From NCBI RefSeq assembly GCF_030812995.1, contig NZ_JAUSTT010000019.1:34999-98998 (forward strand): a stretch of 64,000 nt of DNA, read 5' to 3'. The first letter of the stretch is position 1. Each line of letters begins with the position of its first letter. The position numbers and the translations under genes were made by a program. The notes under the pieces were generated by a model. It was not told the DNA's origin. It was given only the letters and a program-made list of their open reading frames with translations, and did not search any database. This document shows positions 8,084 through 16,958 of this stretch, in pieces. Source of the stretch: Bacillus chungangensis. GTDB lineage: Bacteria > Bacillota > Bacilli > Bacillales > Bacillaceae_C.

Positions 8084-9325
8084 TTGAAAACTCGCATATT
8101 TATACTTGTTTCACTAGTCTTATGTTTTTCGATTTTGCTTTTCTTTAACAGTAACATTTTAGGAAAAAAGAATAACTATCAAGTTTATATTGATGGAGAA
8201 AAAATAGATACTTCTAATGTTCAAAGTAAAAATGGCAAAATTCTGCTTCCCCTTCAAGAACTAGCGGCACATTTAGATACGGATGTCGACTGGAATGAAG
8301 AGGAGAAAAAATTAACATTAGCACACAATGATGATTCGATTATTTTTTTTGCTAATGAAAAAGTGATTGAAAAAGACGGGAAGAAACAGCATACAGATGA
8401 AGAACTTGTCATCGAGAAAGCAAAATTAATGGTACCGCTCCGATTTTTCGCTGATCTATTGGGATTTTCCGTTAAGTGGGAACAAGCTCAGAAGGCAGCG
8501 ATGATTGACACGGATATGGATACGGATGAACCCTTTGAAGCTGCCGCCATTCCGATTTTAATGTATCATCACTTTGCTGAAAATGTGAGCAATGCGATCA
8601 TTCCTCCTCATGAATTCGAGGAGCAGATGCACGTTTTGCATGAACAAGGCTACAACACAATTCATGAACATGATTTGCTGTTAGCAATGGAAGGGAAAAA
8701 ACCGCTTCCTGAAAAGCCGATCTTGATTACGATCGATGATGGATATGAGAGTAACTACACACATGTCTTCCCAGTTTTAAAACAATTAAACATGAAGGCT
8801 ACCATCTATCCTATCGTAAAAGAAATGCGGGAACTAAACACGACACCATATAAACCCAATGCACTGCCAAAGCTTTCTTGGGAACAGATTCGGGAAATGT
8901 ATCAAACAGGACTTGTAGAATTTCAAAGCCATACATATGACATGCATATAAAAGGAACAACGGCAAATGGCTCTGAGCAGCCACTCATTATGGAGCCGAT
9001 CTACATCAACGAAAAGCTGGAAACGGAAGCAGAATATGAAGAAAGAGTGCTACATGATATCCAACTCTCAAAATCGATCATTGAAGAAAAAGTCGGAAAT
9101 AAAGTCATTTCGTTAGCATACCCGTTTGGAGGTGTTAGCGAGGAAGCGATTCAATTACTGCAACAATCAGGCTATAAAATGGCGTTAACGACAAGCCATG
9201 GCGCCAATAAAACAGATAATCCGCCATACCGATTGAACCGCATTAACGTTGGACCTGGAACGTCAGGGTCAGAGCTTGTAAGTATCATTGAAGAAGAGAT
9301 TGCTAAATTGGAAGCAGATAAATAA
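8084..9325 (+). CDS. Membrane-anchored polysaccharide deacetylase (CE4/NodB)
   Basis: The protein has 413 residues: an N-terminal membrane segment (about 5-27), a copper-amine-oxidase-N-like beta domain (about 35-145), and a NodB deacetylase domain (about 155-410). The deacetylase motifs are ITIDDGYESN (metal and base Asp pair), SHTYDMH (metal His) and LAYPFGG. Such enzymes remove N-acetyl groups from wall glycans or exported polysaccharide. The start is TTG with a weak SD, and no better in-frame start exists because a stop lies at 8051. It is convergent with a second deacetylase and shares a terminator with it. The substrate is not determinable from sequence. Confidence 0.9.
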   Translation: MKTRIFILVSLVLCFSILLFFNSNILGKKNNYQVYIDGEKIDTSNVQSKNGKILLPLQELAAHLDTDVDWNEEEKKLTLAHNDDSIIFFANEKVIEKDGKKQHTDEELVIEKAKLMVPLRFFADLLGFSVKWEQAQKAAMIDTDMDTDEPFEAAAIPILMYHHFAENVSNAIIPPHEFEEQMHVLHEQGYNTIHEHDLLLAMEGKKPLPEKPILITIDDGYESNYTHVFPVLKQLNMKATIYPIVKEMRELNTTPYKPNALPKLSWEQIREMYQTGLVEFQSHTYDMHIKGTTANGSEQPLIMEPIYINEKLETEAEYEERVLHDIQLSKSIIEEKVGNKVISLAYPFGGVSEEAIQLLQQSGYKMALTTSHGANKTDNPPYRLNRINVGPGTSGSELVSIIEEEIAKLEADK

Positions 9326-9336
9326 AGTAGAATTGC

Positions 9337-9362
9337 AAAAGAGCGCATGTTTGCGCTCTTTT
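9337..9362. terminator. Bidirectional terminator between convergent deacetylases
   Basis: This is a perfect stem, AAAAGAGCGC with GCGCTCTTTT, around ATGTTT; T-runs are present in both directions. Confidence 0.88.
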
Positions 9363-9373
9363 GTGTCTAAAAT

Positions 9374-10522
9374 CTATGAAACTTTGTGTTTGTTCCAAAA
9401 GTTATATGGCTGCAAAGAGTTTGTCATTACTTTTAACTCGTAGCCATTGTTCTGCAAGTAATCTAAAATGGCAGGAAGCGCTTCAGCTGTTGTTGCTTTA
9501 TCGTGCATTAAAATAATTGGCGCCGTTCCGTTTGCTGCTTGTTTTTTTATTTGTTCGATCGTATAATTAGCCGTTTTAGGACCGTTTAAAAATTTCCAAT
9601 CCAAACTGTCTACGTTCCAGTCCCACATCAGATAACCCGCTTCATCCATTGCTTTCCGATAATCGGCTTTCATATAGGGAACGCTGCCATACGGAACACG
9701 AATGATATTGGAATCTACATTTGCAATCGCTTTGATGGTGCTAAGGCACGTCGTCATTTCATTCACAGCCGAAGCAGGAGAACGATAAAATTTGTTTTTA
9801 TCGTGTGTAACGCCATGACAAGCTAAAGCGTGGCCTTCCGTTACCATTTTTTGAACAGTGCCTTCATATTGCTTCATATTGCCGTCCAACATAAAGAAAG
9901 TTGCTTTCGCCTCATACTCCTTTAAGATTTGCAAAATGGTTTCTGTATGCTTGTTCGGACCATCGTCAAAAGTAAGGTACGCGCTTTTGGTAGGTTTTGG
10001 CTGCTGCATCTTGCGCCACTTTTCTGTCTCCGCTTGCATTTGTGCCTTGTATTTGGCAAGAAATTGTTCGTTCGTTAAGGTCTCTTTCCCGTCTACTACT
10101 CTAGCAATAGGACCTTCTTGGATATAGACGATTTTAAAGCCAAAATACTCACTCATAAAACGATACGGAGCGACTACTCTTTCCTGATCTGTTTGGATAG
10201 AAAGTGTTTGTTCCTCCCCTGTATCCGTCGTTAAACGTTTGTTAGCTGGGTCTAACAAGATGCTTTTGTCGTCCTTCGTCAACTGTACTGTTCGCGTATC
10301 TTTATTCCAGCGAACTTCGACGCCTAATGCTTCAGCGAAAATACGGACAGGAACATAAGTAATCCCGTCTTCTATGTATGCTTGTGTATCTACATTTGAA
10401 ATCAGTTCATCATTTACCCCGATAAAGATAAGCTGTCTTGTTTTTGCCTCTGCCTTCGTTTGTGTGAAGCCTATGATCATGACACACCATACCATCGCAG
10501 CAAGTACGATTTTTCTTTTCAT
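9374..10522 (-). CDS. Secreted polysaccharide deacetylase (NodB) with stalk domain
   Basis: The protein has 382 residues with a signal peptide (MKRKIVLAAMVWC..., cut after about 25), a copper-amine-oxidase-N-like domain with VPVRIFAEALG, and a NodB domain. The NodB motifs are YLTFDDGPN, CHGVTHDKN, IRVPYGS and IILMHD. Peptidoglycan N-deacetylases of the PgdA type share this layout. Start 10522 is preferred because AAGGGG lies 6 nt upstream; an ATG at 10540 overlaps the preceding stop and lacks an SD. It follows the LD-carboxypeptidase closely (18 nt), which suggests co-transcription. The domain pairing matches the gene at 8084, but the motifs differ, so this is not a recent duplicate. Confidence 0.92.
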   Translation of the reverse strand: MKRKIVLAAMVWCVMIIGFTQTKAEAKTRQLIFIGVNDELISNVDTQAYIEDGITYVPVRIFAEALGVEVRWNKDTRTVQLTKDDKSILLDPANKRLTTDTGEEQTLSIQTDQERVVAPYRFMSEYFGFKIVYIQEGPIARVVDGKETLTNEQFLAKYKAQMQAETEKWRKMQQPKPTKSAYLTFDDGPNKHTETILQILKEYEAKATFFMLDGNMKQYEGTVQKMVTEGHALACHGVTHDKNKFYRSPASAVNEMTTCLSTIKAIANVDSNIIRVPYGSVPYMKADYRKAMDEAGYLMWDWNVDSLDWKFLNGPKTANYTIEQIKKQAANGTAPIILMHDKATTAEALPAILDYLQNNGYELKVMTNSLQPYNFWNKHKVS

Positions 10523-10539
10523 TGTTTCCCCTTCTTTCA

Positions 10540-11574
10540 TTATTTAAAAGTCATGTCGATTTTTCCTGTGCCGTTTTCCACTTTCACTGTTGCAAAAGCA
10601 CCGTTGACGAGCGTCACTTGCGGCGGCAAGTGGCCGATGTCAGCATCGTATACAACTGGCATCTGTAAATCAGCAAAAACAGCATGCAATGCATCGATCA
10701 TTTCGAAGTCATCCACAGGCTGATAGTCGCCTGGACGGCCAAATAAAATGCCTGCAGCGCCCTCAAACCAACCGCTCATTTTTAATTGCCATAATGCCCG
10801 ATAAATACCTGCTGCCGTTAATTCGGCACTTTCCAAATACCAGATCACACCATCTTCACGGCAATAACGATCGATGAAATCACGAGCGTTGCCATAAGGT
10901 GTTCCAACGAGATGATGAAGCGTATCAAGACAGCCGCCGATTAATCGGCCTGAAAATTGTGTTCCTTTGCTAGATAGCGTCTTCCATTCAGTTGGTGTAT
11001 CAAAGTAAAGACCAGTTCCCGGATTTTCAAAAGCCTGCTCCCATGAAGATTGGTAAGTCTCTGACGACGTTTGTGAGATCGTTTCATGGACTGCTGTTCC
11101 TAACACTTCCGTCCATTTTTTTGTGATCGGGTCCCAATGAGGGGCTGACAGATCGACATAATTCGTACCGTGCGCTGATGCGAAACCTGTCATGATAGTA
11201 TAAGCAAAACATAGTGTGCTAGTGTCCGAATATCCTAATATCCACTTAGGTTCCGCAGCCTTTAGTGCTTCCCAATCTAATAGCGGCAATATTTCCATTA
11301 GAAAGTGTCCGCCCCACGGTGGAATAATCGCTTGGATCGTATCATCAAGGAGAAAATCCATCAATTCCTGCGCTCTTTGTTCTTTTTCACAACTAACTAA
11401 TTTATGATTTGTCCAAATCGACTTGCCTTCCCTTACTGTATAGCCGGCACGTTCGACTTGCTTTTTTGCTTTGTGAAGCAAATGATGCAGCTCCCGTTCG
11501 ACACCGCTAGATGGAGCGGTAATGGCAACCTGATCACCTTTCTTTAATGGCTTTAGATAACGTATGCTTGTCAT
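10540..11574 (-). CDS. S66 family LD-carboxypeptidase / MccF-like peptidase
   Basis: The 344-residue protein carries S66 hallmarks: AITAPSSG near the start, a nucleophile Ser in GYSDTS, Glu in WYLESAE and His in ADIGHLPP. Family members trim the terminal D-Ala of murein tetrapeptides (LdcA) or hydrolyse microcin C-type aminoacyl nucleotides (MccF). Length and the WYLESAE stretch lean to the MccF-like branch. Start 11574 follows AAGGGAGAG by a good spacing; an upstream in-frame ATG at 11598 has no SD. There is no signal peptide, so it is cytoplasmic. It is upstream of, and probably co-transcribed with, the deacetylase, consistent with murein turnover. Confidence 0.9.
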   Translation of the reverse strand: MTSIRYLKPLKKGDQVAITAPSSGVERELHHLLHKAKKQVERAGYTVREGKSIWTNHKLVSCEKEQRAQELMDFLLDDTIQAIIPPWGGHFLMEILPLLDWEALKAAEPKWILGYSDTSTLCFAYTIMTGFASAHGTNYVDLSAPHWDPITKKWTEVLGTAVHETISQTSSETYQSSWEQAFENPGTGLYFDTPTEWKTLSSKGTQFSGRLIGGCLDTLHHLVGTPYGNARDFIDRYCREDGVIWYLESAELTAAGIYRALWQLKMSGWFEGAAGILFGRPGDYQPVDDFEMIDALHAVFADLQMPVVYDADIGHLPPQVTLVNGAFATVKVENGTGKIDMTFK

Positions 11575-11822
11575 TTTGCTCTCTCCCTTTTCATTCATCC
11601 GTAAAACACGAAATTAGACAAATAGTTACATTCTTGCTCTTTTTTACACTTGTAAAAACTTTCGTGATCATACTGTAAATATCCTTTTTTGATAAGGAAA
11701 AAACCAATTTATCTACTTTTTAGAGGAAAATATTTATTTGTTAGAACTTGCTGGATTGTACCCCTCATATTTTTATAGTATGATTAGCTTTGATTCATGT
11801 CTTTTTTGGGAGGATTATCTCA

Positions 11823-13262
11823 GTGATTTTTAACTCATTTGAATTTATATTCGTGTTTCTTCCCACAGTGTTTCTTGTCTACTTTCTTTTAAATAGATGG
11901 CATTTCACTGTGTCAAAAATCTGGCTGTTTCTCAGCTCATTGTTTTTTTACAGCTGGTGGAATCCAAAATATTTTCCGCTTATTTTACTCTCGCTATTCG
12001 TCAATTTCTTTATCGGTACTTATTTAGGAAAAGAAAAACCGATTTGGCAGCGGAAACTCATGTTGACGATCGGGATTGTCTTCAATGTCGGTTTGTTAGG
12101 CTTCTTTAAATATTATGATTTTTTGATTAACAATATCAATCTTGTTTTTTCAACAGATTTCAATCTTCTTTATTTGGTACTTCCGTTAGCGATTAGCTTC
12201 TATACGTTTCAGCAAATCGGTTATTTGGTCGATTCTTACCGCCAAGAAACGAAGGGATATGTTTTTTTAGATTATGCACTGTTTGTGTATTTTTTCCCGC
12301 AATTGATTGCTGGACCGATCGTGCATCATAAAGATGTGATGGATCAGTTTCGCGACCCATTTAATCGGCGCGTGAATGCCAAACATATCGCAGTAGGCCT
12401 GCTTGTTTTTTCCATTGGTTTATTTAAAAAAGTGGTGATTGCCGATGCATTTGCTGTGTGGGTGAATAGTGGCTATAGTATGGCAGCGTCGTTAACATTT
12501 ATCGATGCATGGATGACGTCGCTTTCGTATACATTCCAGCTTTATTTTGATTTCAGCGGCTATTCAGATATGGCGATTGGAGCGGGCCTGCTGTTTAACA
12601 TTCATTTGCCAAAAAACTTCAACTCTCCATATAAGGCATTAAACATTCAAGATTTTTGGCGGCGTTGGCATATTACACTATCCACCTTTTTGACAAGATA
12701 TATCTATATTCCGCTCGGTGGGAACCGAAAAGGAGCCGTTCGCACGTACGTGAATATCCTGATTATCTTTGCGATTAGCGGGATATGGCATGGAGCGGGC
12801 TGGACATTTGTTTTGTGGGGACTGCTGCATGGCATCGCAAGTGTGATCAATCGCTTTTGGACGCGGGCTGGTTTTTCCATGAATAAAGTATTAGCATGGT
12901 TTATCACCTTCCAATTTGTCAATGCAACGTGGGTGTTTTTCCGCGCTCCTAATTTCACAACTGCCATTCAAGTATTAAAAGGCATGGCAGGACTTAACGG
13001 TGTATCCATTCCGGATCAGCTTGCAAATATACTTCATTGGGAGACGACAAGGCTTTATACATTTTCGTTAGCAGCGTCAGCATTGGAAGTGCTGCTTTAT
13101 CTAGCAGGTGCACTCTGCATTGTGTTGGTCTTTAAGAACTCCTATGAATGGAAAGAACAATTTAAGCCAAAATGGTATTATGCGGTTTTTGCCGCGGCGC
13201 TGTTTATTTATTCGGCTTTTCATTTACAGAAGGTAACAGAGTTTTTATATTTTAATTTTTAG
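11823..13262 (+). CDS. MBOAT O-acyltransferase (AlgI/PatA/DltB-like)
   Basis: This is a 479-residue polytopic membrane protein. The start MIFNSFEFIF is typical of the AlgI branch, and the MBOAT core FWRRWHITLS...YIYIPLGGNR...GIWHGAGW contains the catalytic His. It would move acyl groups across the membrane for O-acetylation of a wall or exported polysaccharide. The GTG at 11823 is preceded by GGGAGG at 8-9 nt; the longer TTG frame from 11790 lacks an SD. The SGNH gene follows after 10 nt. In B. anthracis, PatA/PatB pairs acetylate the secondary wall polysaccharide that holds SLH proteins; that function is inferred here from the SLH-rich context. Confidence 0.93.
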   Translation: MIFNSFEFIFVFLPTVFLVYFLLNRWHFTVSKIWLFLSSLFFYSWWNPKYFPLILLSLFVNFFIGTYLGKEKPIWQRKLMLTIGIVFNVGLLGFFKYYDFLINNINLVFSTDFNLLYLVLPLAISFYTFQQIGYLVDSYRQETKGYVFLDYALFVYFFPQLIAGPIVHHKDVMDQFRDPFNRRVNAKHIAVGLLVFSIGLFKKVVIADAFAVWVNSGYSMAASLTFIDAWMTSLSYTFQLYFDFSGYSDMAIGAGLLFNIHLPKNFNSPYKALNIQDFWRRWHITLSTFLTRYIYIPLGGNRKGAVRTYVNILIIFAISGIWHGAGWTFVLWGLLHGIASVINRFWTRAGFSMNKVLAWFITFQFVNATWVFFRAPNFTTAIQVLKGMAGLNGVSIPDQLANILHWETTRLYTFSLAASALEVLLYLAGALCIVLVFKNSYEWKEQFKPKWYYAVFAAALFIYSAFHLQKVTEFLYFNF

Positions 13263-13272
13263 GGTGAGCTAG

Positions 13273-14316
13273 GTGAATCCTTATCGAAAATTTGTCATCG
13301 TTTTTTTGTCGCTTGTCTTTCTAATCCTTGGATCAACAGCTTCCTTTATTTTTTTTATCGATCCGATGTGGACGTTTGGACATGCACATACGTACAATGA
13401 TCATCAGCTTTTGATTGATGAACGCCAGCAGAAATCCAATCATATGTATTTTCAGCCGTTTCATCATCGTACGCTGCTCATTGGCAGCAGCCGGTCTACT
13501 TATATTAATCAGGACGATTTTATCGACATGGATGTGTATAATTTTGCTGTTAGTGATATGTCGATTCGTGAATACGAGAGCTTTATCGATTCTGCTGTGA
13601 AGGCAAACAAAGAGCCGTTTGAAACAATTATCATCGGTGTTGATTTTTTCAAATCAAGCTTGCAAGAAAGTGCTGAAGCGAAAAATTTAGACAATTACTT
13701 AGAAACGCTGCATGAACCATTTTACCGTTATAAAAATTTAATCTCTTTTGATTTGTTGAAATATGCTTGGAAAAATTTCAACAAATCACGTCACAATGTG
13801 ATTTTGGAAGAACGAAATTATAATCGCAACAATGTTGCATTTGCGAAGCGCATCGATGAAGTAGAGCTTGAAAATGTCGTTGCTGAGAAGGTGGAGCGTT
13901 TCCGACAAGTCTTTTATGGAGATACGTATGAATACAACCCTGACTATCGAGCCATTTTCCACCAATTACAAGTGAAGAACCCTGATACGGACTTTATTAT
14001 TTTTACAACACCGATTTCAACGCCTTTGTTTGAAGCACTAGTAGAAAAAGGGAGACTTCCCGATTATGAACGATGGCTTCGTGATTTAGTGGCAGAATTT
14101 GGCGAAGTGCAGCATTTTATGTATCCAAATTCGGTTACGGACGACATTTCCCATTACTTTGATGGCCACCATTTTTATCCCGAAATAGGTACGCTTATTG
14201 CGAACAAAATAAGCGGTCATGATGAAGATGTTCCAGCCGATTTTGGCGTCGTACTCACAAATGAAAATCTAGACGAATTTCTAAACGTGATACGAGAAAA
14301 ATTTTCTGCAAAATGA
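13273..14316 (+). CDS. Membrane-anchored SGNH-type acetyltransferase partner (PatB/DltD-like)
   Basis: The 347-residue protein has an N-terminal membrane anchor (about residues 7-28), an SGNH block I LLIGSSRSTY, a block with GVDFF, and the C-terminal DGHHFYPE carrying the Asp-x-x-His pair. This matches acyl-transfer partners that work outside the membrane with MBOAT proteins. The start is GTG at 13273, 10 nt after the MBOAT stop, with AGGGTGAG upstream, so the two are co-transcribed. The exact acceptor glycan is not visible from sequence. Confidence 0.82.
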   Translation: MNPYRKFVIVFLSLVFLILGSTASFIFFIDPMWTFGHAHTYNDHQLLIDERQQKSNHMYFQPFHHRTLLIGSSRSTYINQDDFIDMDVYNFAVSDMSIREYESFIDSAVKANKEPFETIIIGVDFFKSSLQESAEAKNLDNYLETLHEPFYRYKNLISFDLLKYAWKNFNKSRHNVILEERNYNRNNVAFAKRIDEVELENVVAEKVERFRQVFYGDTYEYNPDYRAIFHQLQVKNPDTDFIIFTTPISTPLFEALVEKGRLPDYERWLRDLVAEFGEVQHFMYPNSVTDDISHYFDGHHFYPEIGTLIANKISGHDEDVPADFGVVLTNENLDEFLNVIREKFSAK

Positions 14317-14381
14317 TTGTCTTAAGTTTGGTGATAGATCTCCATATTGAGCGCGAAAGCTTTTCAACGCTTCGTATAAGT

Positions 14382-14442
14382 AAAAAATGACAGCAGCGTT
14401 TTTCAAAATTATGAGCATTTAACGTCTGCTGCCATTTTTTTT
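14382..14442 (+). terminator. Terminator of the MBOAT/SGNH operon
   Basis: ATGACAGCAG pairs with CTGCTGCCAT around a long loop and is followed by eight T residues. Confidence 0.7.
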
Positions 14443-14612
14443 GCATCACATGGAGATTTTTGCTATTAAATAAGCTAAAATAATAGTAGTGGAGTGTACT
14501 AGTCGAATGATGCCGAAAAGATAACAAAAATAGCTTGTCAGTTTAACAGTTTCTCTACTTTTTGTATCATTCGAAGGCGTTCAATTTTGTTTATCATTGG
14601 AGGCAGCTTTTT

Positions 14613-15275
14613 ATGATTTATGAGTTTAATTTCTGGAAAGCGCTCGTCCATCCGGCGACTAGCTTTTATCAGGTATCAAAAACCGAAAAGATTTATCGTC
14701 TGCGGTCAAGGATCATCGTGCTCTTTCTTTGCAGCTTTATCATCTTTATGGCTGCTGGTTTTTTTGGAATTGGCGGAGAAAGTTTGTCGAAAGATTTAAC
14801 AGTGCTTCAGCCCCATGAATTTGAGATTCGAAAAGCACTGTTTGCCTTGGGTAAAGGATTTAGCGGTTTAGGGTATGCAGCGATCTTAACATTTTTTACT
14901 GCGTTGCTTTTTTGGGTTTTTACAGGGATTGATTACAAGAAGCTGCTCGTTTTTCAGTCACTTGTCCTAGGCATCCATCTAATCGAGATTGCCGTAAACG
15001 GCTTACTTCTCCTTACAGCTGGGCTGCCATGGTATTCATCGCCTTTTTCCCTTGGTGTTTTACTGCAATCGATGAACGCAAAAAATTTCTTCATCTACTT
15101 ATTTGGAAGCATCTCGCTTTTTAAAGGATGGGCGATTTATTTGCAATATAAAGGATTGCGTGCTTGTATTGAAAAAAGCCGTGCAGCTATTTTAGGGATT
15201 GTCATTGGTGTCAATCTTGCATACTGGATTATAACAGCTGTGCTTGCTTATATTGATTTTCATGCTATTTTATAA
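14613..15275 (+). CDS. Yip1-domain membrane protein (YknW-like)
   Basis: The 220-residue protein has five or six predicted membrane segments and an FNFWKALVHPATSFYQV lead typical of Yip1/YknW proteins. ATG 14613 follows GGAGGC at 9 nt; the longer TTG frame from 14562 lacks an SD. In B. subtilis YknW works with the exporter YknXYZ against the SDP toxin. Here the HlyD-like neighbour starts 36 nt downstream but no ATPase or permease gene follows, so the assembly must differ or use distant partners. Confidence 0.72.
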   Translation: MIYEFNFWKALVHPATSFYQVSKTEKIYRLRSRIIVLFLCSFIIFMAAGFFGIGGESLSKDLTVLQPHEFEIRKALFALGKGFSGLGYAAILTFFTALLFWVFTGIDYKKLLVFQSLVLGIHLIEIAVNGLLLLTAGLPWYSSPFSLGVLLQSMNAKNFFIYLFGSISLFKGWAIYLQYKGLRACIEKSRAAILGIVIGVNLAYWIITAVLAYIDFHAIL

Positions 15276-15311
15276 GATGAAGAGATTACTGATAAAGATG
15301 GTGGTGAAAGC

Positions 15312-16544
15312 ATGACGAAAAAGCGATGGTCGATCGTATTAATCGCAGCGATTTTGTTATTTGCAACAGTAAATATCGTATTGATCAGCAAAGAGAAAAG
15401 CAAGGTGGCTCGCGTGCATTCTATTCATCAATGGAAAACAATCCAAACTGGCAGCCTTGAGGAATCGTTTGTGGCAGATGGTGTTGTCTCCGCTGCTGAC
15501 AAGCATTATATCTATGTAGATAAAGAGGCGCCGTTTCTGGAATTTTTAGTAGAAGTAGGCGATGAAGTTAGCCGTGACACACCGCTTTTTGAATATGCCA
15601 ATCCGGACTTGGAAAAACAGCAAGAACTCCTCAATCTTGAAATAGACCGGCTAGAAAAAGAAAAGCGCAGTATAGAGGATGCAATTGGTGAGTTGGAAAA
15701 TATTTTAGCATCATTGCCTGCTTCTCGTCCTCATACATATGGCAGTGAAGAGGATAAAATTATCATTGTTGAACAGCAAGAAGAAACTGCTTATCGCATT
15801 GAAGCAGACATTGCTGAAAAAGAGCTGGAAAAAAGCAAGGTCGAGCATGCAATCGACAAATATGAACAGCAATTGCTGCTGGAACGGGTTAGTGATATCT
15901 CTGTCGTCAGCGGATATGCTGGAAAAGTAGCGGATATTGCTTATAATCTCGACAATCCAGTTATCACGATTATGTCGGGTGACGCTGTTGTGGAAGGACT
16001 TTTTACAGAAGAGGAAAGAAGCTTAGTTGAACAAGACATGGACGTGCAAGTGTCTTCTGAATTATTTAAGGAAAAAATGACAGGAACGCTGCAATCGATC
16101 CGTGAAGTTCCTGAGCAAAAACCGGACGTGAAGACAGAAGCAGCCTATCCATTCACAATTGCCTTGGAAGAGATAGAAAATGAAAATATTTATCCAGGCT
16201 ACCATGTGAAGGCGAAAATCATTCTTGATGAGGCAACAACCGTTCCCCTCGTCCCAGAAAAAAGCCTCGTTGGTTCCAAAAATGAGAAAAGCATCTATGT
16301 TCTCAATGACAAGGGACTAATTGAAAAAAAACCGTTAAAAACCGGCATACAGGTAAATGGCAAAGCTGAAGTAGTAAATGGTGCAAAAGAAGGCGATTGG
16401 TACGTAGCAAAACCGAAAGGACTGCAAACAAACCAACCTTTTATCACACCATTAAAAGTAAGCAAACTAAAGAAAACGACATTCCGTAGCACACCGACAA
16501 AAACAAAAGTAAAATACGTACTAATCGGCGCCTTGCAGCGCTGA
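15312..16544 (+). CDS. HlyD-like efflux adaptor / membrane fusion protein
   Basis: The 410-residue protein has one N-terminal membrane segment (about 6-25), a biotinyl-lipoyl-like half-motif around residues 50-95, a Glu/Lys-rich coiled coil (about 98-195), the second lipoyl half (VVSGYAGKVADIAYN) and a beta-barrel region ending with FITPLKV. This is the build of YknX/HlyD adaptors that bridge an inner-membrane transporter to the wall. ATG 15312 has GGTGGTGAAAG upstream. It is in an operon with the Yip1-like gene, and a strong terminator follows, so no transporter is co-transcribed. The cargo is unknown. Confidence 0.85.
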   Translation: MTKKRWSIVLIAAILLFATVNIVLISKEKSKVARVHSIHQWKTIQTGSLEESFVADGVVSAADKHYIYVDKEAPFLEFLVEVGDEVSRDTPLFEYANPDLEKQQELLNLEIDRLEKEKRSIEDAIGELENILASLPASRPHTYGSEEDKIIIVEQQEETAYRIEADIAEKELEKSKVEHAIDKYEQQLLLERVSDISVVSGYAGKVADIAYNLDNPVITIMSGDAVVEGLFTEEERSLVEQDMDVQVSSELFKEKMTGTLQSIREVPEQKPDVKTEAAYPFTIALEEIENENIYPGYHVKAKIILDEATTVPLVPEKSLVGSKNEKSIYVLNDKGLIEKKPLKTGIQVNGKAEVVNGAKEGDWYVAKPKGLQTNQPFITPLKVSKLKKTTFRSTPTKTKVKYVLIGALQR

Positions 16545-16550
16545 GGTTAA

Positions 16551-16584
16551 AAAAACAGGACTGTGGAGAACAGTCCTGTTTTCT
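16551..16584 (+). terminator. Terminator after HlyD-like gene
   Basis: AACAGGACTGT pairs with ACAGTCCTGTT around GGAGA, followed by TTTCTTTG. Confidence 0.88.
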
Positions 16585-16802
16585 TTGTATTATATGTTGT
16601 TAAAAACGATGAATTAGCGTTATAACGTTAAAGTGATGCGGGGGTAAGTTTGCGAAATCAAATAAATATGCAGAATTGCTCTTTCATGAGCCAATTCGAT
16701 AAGTTTATATGCCGAAGCTTTTTAGACTCAAAAGAGGAGGGGCAAAATACAATGATAAGATCTTACTGTGGTAATTAATGAGCTTTCCAAAGACTAAAAA
16801 GT

Positions 16803-16958
16803 TTATTTGTTATACGTTCCGTTCATAGATGATAGAAAACTAAATCCGTTTCCATGACTTGCCAAATTAATATGATCAGATTCTTTTATATTCATGCTTC
16901 CAAATACAAAAACACCTACAGCCATTACTCCTACCGCCAACATTTTAAGCTTTTTCAT
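16803..16958 (-). CDS. phr: Phr signalling-peptide precursor
   Basis: A 51-codon frame starts at ATG 16958, 14 nt inside the end of rap1, and stops at 16803. The product has a basic start (MKKLKML), a hydrophobic export segment to about residue 20, and a short polar tail (SDHINLASHGNGFSFLSSMN) from which the mature oligopeptide would be cut. Overlap of rap stop and phr start, size and export signal are the hallmarks of rap-phr cassettes. Phr peptides are secreted, processed, re-imported by Opp and block the partner Rap. The mature 5-7 residues cannot be fixed from sequence. Confidence 0.8.
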   Translation of the reverse strand: MKKLKMLAVGVMAVGVFVFGSMNIKESDHINLASHGNGFSFLSSMNGTYNK

